DNA of 64,000 nt from Nocardioides sp. zg-1228 (GTDB taxonomy: Bacteria; Actinomycetota; Actinomycetes; Propionibacteriales; Nocardioidaceae). The stretch's first letter is position 1; every line of letters begins with the position of its first letter. The translations under genes and the position numbers were made by a program. The DNA is taken from NCBI RefSeq assembly GCF_017086465.1, contig NZ_CP070961.1, positions 3,906,001-3,970,000 of the forward strand, read 5' to 3'. Shown here piece after piece: positions 59,326 through 64,000 of the stretch. The notes under the pieces are model-generated. The model worked only from the letters and a program-made list of their open reading frames with translations, searched no databases and was not told the DNA's origin.

Positions 59326-60987
59326 ATGGGAGCGCCCGCGATCGTCATCGCCTCCACCCACCACGCCGCCGAGCTGGGTGAGGCGTTCGCCCGCTACGAG
59401 CGGGAGTACGACGTCCGCCACGTCAGCGACGAGGTGATGGCCAAGGCCACGGCCAAGGAGCTGGTCCACTCCGGACACCAGGTCGCCCTCTTCGTCGTCG
59501 ACAGCGACCACGACCGCGACAAGCTGGTCGGACTGATCAACGGCACCCGCCAGGCGGTGCCCACCTCGCGCCGGCTGATCGTCACCCACGTCAGCCGCTT
59601 CCGCGAGGACAACCAGACCTTCCGCCACGCCGTCGCGGCCGGCAAGGTCGACGCGCTGCTGCTGATGCCGCAGGGCCCCCGCGACGAGGAGTTCCACCTC
59701 GCCGTCGGCGAGCTGCTCAACGAGTGGAACGCGACGGTGGCGACACCGGTCGTCGAGAGCGTGCGCATCATCACCCCGGAGAAGGACGCCCTCGCCCGCG
59801 ACCTCCTCGACTACCTCGCCCGGGTCGGCATGCCGGCCGGGGTGCACCACCCCGACAGCGAGGTCGGGCGCCGGGTGATGGCGACCTGCCCGGACGAGGT
59901 CGGCCACTGGCCGGTCGTGTCCTCGCTGGCCGGCTGGTCGGGGCACTGCCCCGACGTCCGCTCGCTCGCCATCCGGCTCTACGGCCGCCCCGACGAGATC
60001 GACGTCGACCAGGTGGTCGACCTCGTGGTCGTCGGCGCCGGGCCGGCCGGTCTCGCCGCGAGCGTCTACGCCTCCAGCGAGGGACTGTCCACCGTCTGCC
60101 TGGAGGCCGAGGCCATCGGCGGGCAGGCCGGCACCAGCTCGATGATCCGCAACTACCTCGGCTTCCCGCGCGGCATCTCCGGCATGCGCCTGGCCCAGCG
60201 CGCCCGCGGCCAGGCGCTGCGCTTCGGCACCCGGTTCTTCACCGGCTGGCCTGCGACGGGCATCTCCCCGTGCGCCGACGGCGACCACCACGTCGTCCAC
60301 ACCGACGGCGGCGACGTGCACGCCCGCACGGTGCTCGTCTCGACCGGCGTCGACTACCGCCGCCTCGGCGTGGAGTCGCTGGAGGACCTCGTCGGGCGTG
60401 GGGTCTACTACGGCGCGGCGATGGCAGCGGCCCGCGAGCTGGCCGGCGACCACGTGGTGGTCGTGGGCGGCGGCAACTCCGCCGGCCAGGCGGCGGTCCA
60501 CGCCGCCCGGTTCGCCTCCGCGGTGACGCTCGTCGTGCGGCGCCCCGACCTCCGGGAGACCATGTCGTCCTACCTGATCGACGAGATCGAGTGGAACCCC
60601 CGCGTCACCGTGCGCACGTGCACCCGCGTCGTCGACGGAGGCCCCGACGACGTCGGGCAGCTGGCCTGGCTCGACGTGGAGGACGTCGACAGCGGCGCGC
60701 GGGAGCGGGTCGAGGCGCGCGGGCTGTTCCTCCTGCTGGGCGCGTCACCGGAGTGCGGCTGGCTGCCCCCGACCGTGCTGCGCGACGACCGCGGGTTCGT
60801 CCTCACCGGTCGCGACGTCGGGTCGGAGCACTGGGTCGACGGCGTTCCTCCCGCCGAGCTGGCCACCACGCTGCCGGGCGTCTTCGCCGGCGGTGACATC
60901 CGTGCGGGCTCGATGAAGCGGGTGGCGTCGGCGACCGGCGAGGGGGCCTCGGTGGTGGCCTCGGTCCATGCCTGGCTCGGCCGATAG
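59326..60987 (+). CDS. Thioredoxin-reductase-like flavoprotein with receiver-like N-terminal domain
   Basis: A 553-residue protein. Residues 1-225 form a response-regulator-like domain followed by a linker: VDSDHDRDKLVGL carries acidic residues, with SRRLIVTHVSRF and VDALLLMPQG as later strands. From ~230 follows a thioredoxin reductase fold: FAD motif VVVGAGPAGLAAS, EAIGGQAGTSSMIRNYLGFP, NADPH motif VVVVGGGNSAGQAA near 377, and the end VFAGGDIRAGSMKRVASATGEGAS. Where thioredoxin reductase has its redox CATC, this protein has YYGAAM (about residue 361), so it cannot reduce thioredoxin directly. ATG at 59326 lies 6 bp after TACGCT. It may act with the upstream UBP-zinc-finger antiporter. Confidence 0.87.
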   Translation: MGAPAIVIASTHHAAELGEAFARYEREYDVRHVSDEVMAKATAKELVHSGHQVALFVVDSDHDRDKLVGLINGTRQAVPTSRRLIVTHVSRFREDNQTFRHAVAAGKVDALLLMPQGPRDEEFHLAVGELLNEWNATVATPVVESVRIITPEKDALARDLLDYLARVGMPAGVHHPDSEVGRRVMATCPDEVGHWPVVSSLAGWSGHCPDVRSLAIRLYGRPDEIDVDQVVDLVVVGAGPAGLAASVYASSEGLSTVCLEAEAIGGQAGTSSMIRNYLGFPRGISGMRLAQRARGQALRFGTRFFTGWPATGISPCADGDHHVVHTDGGDVHARTVLVSTGVDYRRLGVESLEDLVGRGVYYGAAMAAARELAGDHVVVVGGGNSAGQAAVHAARFASAVTLVVRRPDLRETMSSYLIDEIEWNPRVTVRTCTRVVDGGPDDVGQLAWLDVEDVDSGARERVEARGLFLLLGASPECGWLPPTVLRDDRGFVLTGRDVGSEHWVDGVPPAELATTLPGVFAGGDIRAGSMKRVASATGEGASVVASVHAWLGR

Positions 60988-60991
60988 CCGC

Positions 60992-61366
60992 TCAGAGCGT
61001 CAGCAGCAGGAAGACCACCGCCAGCGCGGGAAGCGTGCCCTGGATGAGTGCGGCGCGGGCCTTGGTGCGGTCGTGGGTGACCAGCACGAGCGCCGCCGCC
61101 AGCATCGAGCCGGTGCCGGCGAGCGCGAGGGCGCGGCCGACGTCCTCGTTGCTGCCGAGCAGGACGACACCCACGCCTGTCGTGATCGCCAGGAAGAGGT
61201 TGTAGAAGCCCTGGTTGTACGCCATCGGCGCCAGCAGCGGCGCATCGGCCTCCGCCACCCCGAACGCGCGACGCGTCGCCGGCTCGGTCCACCGGAACGA
61301 CTCCAGCACCCAGATGTAGACGTGCAGGAGTGCGGCGGCAGCGAGCACGGCGGCGAGGACCGTCAT
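60992..61366 (-). CDS. DUF1304 membrane protein
   Basis: A 124-residue protein with four helices and the DUF1304 pattern: VLAAAALLHVYIWVLESFRW, APMAYNQGFYNLFLAI and a final hydrophobic pair. The conserved YNQGFYN is diagnostic. Function is unknown. Its stop is 4 bp from that of the convergent flavoprotein gene. Confidence 0.9.
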   Translation of the reverse strand: MTVLAAVLAAAALLHVYIWVLESFRWTEPATRRAFGVAEADAPLLAPMAYNQGFYNLFLAITTGVGVVLLGSNEDVGRALALAGTGSMLAAALVLVTHDRTKARAALIQGTLPALAVVFLLLTL

Positions 61367-61471
61367 CGACCCACCCTAGGCTCGCCTACCCCTGAGTGGG
61401 TGGCACGTGGGCACCGAGACGGCCCAGACTCCCTCCCGGCAACCCCGCCCCCGATCCTCGAGGAGGACCAC

Positions 61472-61687
61472 ATGGGACGACTGATCGGCATTCTGCTGGT
61501 GATCTGGCTGGTGATCGGCGCGTTCGCGGCGTTCCAGCGCGGCTACTTCGACGACACGAAGACCAACTGCTCCGAGGCCAGCGACATCGCGCTCAACATC
61601 GTCGCCGGGCCGCTCAACTACACCGGCCTCAACCCCAAGGTCGACTGCGTCGACGTCGACATCGACACCCCCGAGCCGAGCAAGTAG
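61472..61687 (+). CDS. Small single-pass membrane or secreted protein
   Basis: A 71-residue protein with an N-terminal hydrophobic helix (GRLIGILLVIWLVIGAFAAF) and a short acidic outer part with two cysteines (KTNCSEASD and KVDCVDVDID) that may form a disulfide. AGGAGGACCAC before the ATG is a strong ribosome-binding site. I do not know the family. Its stop codon abuts the stop of the convergent lipoprotein gene. Confidence 0.75.
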   Translation: MGRLIGILLVIWLVIGAFAAFQRGYFDDTKTNCSEASDIALNIVAGPLNYTGLNPKVDCVDVDIDTPEPSK

Positions 61688-62749
61688 TCAGGCCCCCGGC
61701 TTCTCGAACGTGGTCGCCGGGTCGCCCGACACCCGCCAGGCGAGGATGCCGTCGCGCGGGCTGATCGCGTAGATGCGCGAGCCGTCGGGCGACACCAGCA
61801 CCGCGCGCGGGGTGTCGTCGGCACCGACGAGCGCCCGCACGGCGTCGTCGCGCCAGTCCCAGAGCTGCACCTCCGGATCGTCCTTGACGCTCGCCACGAC
61901 GGTGTCGGCGCCGAGCCACGCCAGGTGGTCGCCGGCGGCGGGGAGCGCGGCCTCCTCCTGGCGCGTGGCGCTGTCCCAGACGGTGACGGCGGCGCCGTCG
62001 TCGAGGGCGAAGGACGAGGTCGCGAGGGTGGTGCCGTCCGGGGCCCAGGCCACGTGCCCCTGGGGCGGCGCGTCCAGCTCGCCCACCTGCTCGCCGGTCA
62101 CGGTGTCGTGGAGGCTCGCCGGAGCGTCGGACGCGGCCACGGCCAGCGTCGGCGAGCGCGGGGACCACGCGACCGCCACGGCGTCGCCCCCGGCGTCGAT
62201 CCCGGGCTCGACCGCGGCCACCTCCGCCGGGTCGGCGACCGACCAGAGGCGTACGACGCCGTCGGCTCCCGCCCCGGCGAGGGTGTCGCCGTCCGGTGAG
62301 AACTCGAGGTCGCGCAGACTGCCGCCCGCGGCGTCCTGGACGACGGCGGCGTCGTAGGCCTCGACCGAGCCGACCTCCTCGCCGGTCGTGTCGTCGAGGA
62401 GGACCACCGACACGGTCCCGCCGTCGATCCGGTCGGTCGCGACGAGCCCGGCGGTGCTCCACGCGACCACGCCGCCCCCGTCCCACCGCCCGTCGAGGGT
62501 CCCCTCGCCGGTGGACCACACGCACAGCTCGCCGTCGCACGGCACCGCGAGTCGCGCACCGTCGGGGCTCAGCGCCGCGGAGTCGCCGGTGAACGCCACG
62601 CCGGGCACCTGCGCCACGTCACCCGACCCGGCGTCACCACCGTCACCGCCCCCGCTGCGGTCCGCCTCGGGCCCGTCGCCGGAGGAGCAGCCGGCGAGCG
62701 CCAGGGCCGCCACGGTCAGCACCGCCGCCACGGGGAGGCCCGACCTCAT
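61688..62749 (-). CDS. Beta-propeller (WD40-like) lipoprotein
   Basis: A 353-residue secreted lipoprotein. The signal peptide MRSGLPVAAVLTVAALALAG ends in a lipobox with the acylated cysteine in LAGCSSG. The mature protein, after a Gly/Asp-rich linker, is made of repeated WD40-like units (for example LSPDGARLAVPCDGELCVWS, FSPDGDTLAGAGADGVVRLW, VAWSPRSPTLAVA, AWAPDGTTLATS and LVSPDGSRIYAIS), giving a propeller of about seven blades facing outside the membrane. Its start overlaps the end of the upstream gene by four bases (ATGA), so it is part of a coupled operon with the DUF4919-like and HExxH proteins. Confidence 0.85.
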   Translation of the reverse strand: MRSGLPVAAVLTVAALALAGCSSGDGPEADRSGGGDGGDAGSGDVAQVPGVAFTGDSAALSPDGARLAVPCDGELCVWSTGEGTLDGRWDGGGVVAWSTAGLVATDRIDGGTVSVVLLDDTTGEEVGSVEAYDAAVVQDAAGGSLRDLEFSPDGDTLAGAGADGVVRLWSVADPAEVAAVEPGIDAGGDAVAVAWSPRSPTLAVAASDAPASLHDTVTGEQVGELDAPPQGHVAWAPDGTTLATSSFALDDGAAVTVWDSATRQEEAALPAAGDHLAWLGADTVVASVKDDPEVQLWDWRDDAVRALVGADDTPRAVLVSPDGSRIYAISPRDGILAWRVSGDPATTFEKPGA

Positions 62750-63285
62750 GCACGCACCAGGCCGCTGACGTCGAACCACGCCTCGCTGCCGTCGTCACAC
62801 TCATGCCGGTCGAGCGAGCGGCCGTGGACGGTCAGGAGGCTCTGCTGCCGCGAGGTCCGCCGGTCGGCACGCAGCACGTCGTACTCGTCACTGACCCGCA
62901 GCACGCTCCACGGGCGCTCGCGGGTGCCGTCGCCGGTGCTCCGGATCGACTCGAGCGCCAGCGCCTGGAGGGTGCGCTCGGCGCGCACCCGGGCGTCGTC
63001 GCCGAGCCCGGCGTGTGCGGCGGCGAGCGCCGCGTGCGCCGACGGCGAGAAGAACGCGCCCGGCATCGCGGCATGCACGAGCGAGGCCGCCTCGGCATGG
63101 TCACCGCGAGCGAGGGCCGGGCCCGCGAGGGCGACCACGTCGAGGCCCGGATCGAACCCGGCCGAACCGCGTACGGCCTCGCGCAGCGCCGCGAGGTCGG
63201 CGGCCGACCGGGTGCGGGCCCACACCAGCGCGAGGTCGGACAGTGCCGGCCCGTCGGGCGGGGGGTGCGCGGTGTGCGCGCTCAT
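62746..63285 (-). CDS. DUF4919-like TPR-type protein
   Basis: A 179-residue protein, mainly helical with repeat character in the first half (LAALREAVRGSAGFDPGLDV, LARGDHAEAASLVHAAM, AALAAAHAGLGDDARVRAER), then a segment of the form GDGTRERPWSVLRVSDEYDVL that resembles DUF4919. The tail has two strands with HECDDGSEAWFDVSGL. Function is unknown. It is joined to the preceding and following genes by ATGA overlaps at both ends, so the three are translated as a set. Confidence 0.65.
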   Translation of the reverse strand: MSAHTAHPPPDGPALSDLALVWARTRSAADLAALREAVRGSAGFDPGLDVVALAGPALARGDHAEAASLVHAAMPGAFFSPSAHAALAAAHAGLGDDARVRAERTLQALALESIRSTGDGTRERPWSVLRVSDEYDVLRADRRTSRQQSLLTVHGRSLDRHECDDGSEAWFDVSGLVRA

Positions 63286-64000
63286 CGTGCGTCCTTCCTG
63301 ATCCGGTCGAGGTCGTCCTTGTCGAGGTCGTCGAGGTAGTCGCCACCGGTCTCACGGGCGTCCCTCTCGACGGGCTGGTCACGATAGGCCTCGAAGCCGT
63401 CGACCTTCGATGTCTTGTAGTCGTCGAAGTTGTCGCGCCACTGCTCGACCTCCTCCTGGCTGACGCCGGGGGGTCCGTCGTAGTCCTCCCACCACCACCA
63501 GGGCAGGTCGTCGACCGCCTTGTGCTGCTCGGCGTGGCGGACCTCGTGGGCGACCGTGCCGAGGATGGTGGGGTCGTCGAGGTTGCCCTCGTCGATGCGC
63601 AGCACCCGGTCGCTCTCGCTCCAGCTGCCGCGGGAGTCGGTGGAGGGGTCGTCGTCCTTGCCGTCGCCGTTCCGGTCCTCGAGGTCCTCGATGCGCACCT
63701 CGAAGTCGTCCACGCCGGCGTCGCGGGCCTGCTGCTCGGCGATGTGCGTCAGCACCCGACGGCGCTCGGCGTCGGACATCGAGGCCCAGTCGCGCGCGAC
63801 CTCGGGGTCGGCGACGTACTCCGGGCCGTCGTCGCTGAAGGACCCCTGCGGACGGGCGGCCACGAGCGCCGAGTCGACGGCGTAGGCCTGGTCGAGGGCG
63901 TCGCCCACCCGCGCCGCCAGGGCGGACACCGCGCTCTGGCGGATCGCAAGGTGCTCGCGCGCCTCGAACTGGTTGTCGAAGGTGCGCCGCGGCCCGACGT
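63282..64000 (-). CDS. HExxH-containing protein, N-terminus beyond window
   Basis: The frame is open to the end of the window, so at least 239 codons are seen and the N-terminus is missing. Toward the middle of the visible part a zinc-protease motif HEVRH occurs in TVAHEVRHAEQHKAV, preceded by an acidic Ca-binding-like segment DRNGDGKDDD. The flanking sequence is helical and charged; the N-terminal part in view (QFEAREHLAIRQSAVSALAA...) looks like a coiled-coil or secretion-associated domain. Together with the propeller lipoprotein and DUF4919-like protein it could be a secreted metallopeptidase or a polymorphic-toxin component. The family is not recognised. Confidence 0.6.
   Translation of the reverse strand, partial: VGPRRTFDNQFEAREHLAIRQSAVSALAARVGDALDQAYAVDSALVAARPQGSFSDDGPEYVADPEVARDWASMSDAERRRVLTHIAEQQARDAGVDDFEVRIEDLEDRNGDGKDDDPSTDSRGSWSESDRVLRIDEGNLDDPTILGTVAHEVRHAEQHKAVDDLPWWWWEDYDGPPGVSQEEVEQWRDNFDDYKTSKVDGFEAYRDQPVERDARETGGDYLDDLDKDDLDRIRKDAR

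Overview
The window is very GC-rich DNA with dense coding on both strands, frequent GTG starts, many leaderless-looking promoters (a TAnnnT -10 hexamer 6-7 bp before the start codon) and typical actinobacterial protein families (CE1758/CE1759-type flavin monooxygenase pair, FtsX-type ABC exporters, CsoR copper operon, WYL regulator). The best fit is a chromosomal segment of a Nocardioides-like actinobacterium (Propionibacteriales); the genus is inference. No rRNA, tRNA, CRISPR array, transposase, integrase or phage gene was seen.

Layout. 0-6.6 kb: tail of a pirin gene, an ether-lipid-synthase-like flavoprotein diverging from a TetR regulator coupled to glpD, then glmS with a small upstream partner gene. 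6.7-10.6 kb: a 41-codon gene, a YceI-family gene, a striking intergenic array of 32-bp units that flips orientation at its centre, a DEAD-box RNA helicase and a two-domain acetyltransferase. 10.8-20.4 kb: two tandem OmpR-type response regulators without a kinase, facing a four-gene ABC exporter operon (two paralogous giant FtsX-like permeases, two ATPases) that diverges from a LuxR-type regulator across a palindrome. 20.4-28.9 kb: an unusual zinc-knuckle SDR protein, a NarL-type two-component pair divergent from an MMPL transporter, a HIT-like protein, a membrane protein, a methylenetetrahydrofolate-reductase-like protein and a PRC-barrel protein.

29-38.3 kb: the flavin reductase/LLM monooxygenase operon, a DinB-fold protein behind a perfect palindrome, a TPR protein, a second LuxR-type regulator with Glu in place of the phospho-acceptor Asp, the copper operon csoR-copZ-(His-rich membrane protein)-copA with a CsoR box, an EcsC-like protein and a coupled pair of small membrane proteins. 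38.3-41 kb: a double acetyltransferase gene followed by a decayed patch holding a frameshifted glycolipid-binding-like gene and a 197-bp copy of the 3' end of the nearby membrane-protein gene whose coding differences are all silent.

41-52 kb: a RimK-type ATP-grasp ligase fused to an RCK_C domain, divergent from a retropepsin-like protease and an AstE-type zinc hydrolase (a peptide ligase/hydrolase module), a PLP cysteine-desulfurase-like protein, an error-prone polymerase, a POT peptide transporter, an FtsX ABC exporter and a LysE exporter. 52-64 kb: a permuted NlpC/P60-like protein, a WYL regulator/hydrolase pair around a 33-bp palindrome, a Ser/Thr kinase, an ArsR-SRPBCC-RibD cassette with its promoter inside a 30-bp palindrome, a Na+/H+ antiporter with a C-terminal UBP zinc finger next to a thioredoxin-reductase-like protein lacking the redox CxxC, and a coupled operon (HExxH protein, DUF4919-like protein, beta-propeller lipoprotein) cut by the window end. 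The strongest leads are the 32-bp mirror array, the dispersed palindrome pair at 347-405 and 59233-59301, the silent-site gene-tail duplication, the RimK-RCK_C module and the antiporter-UBP/oxidoreductase module.
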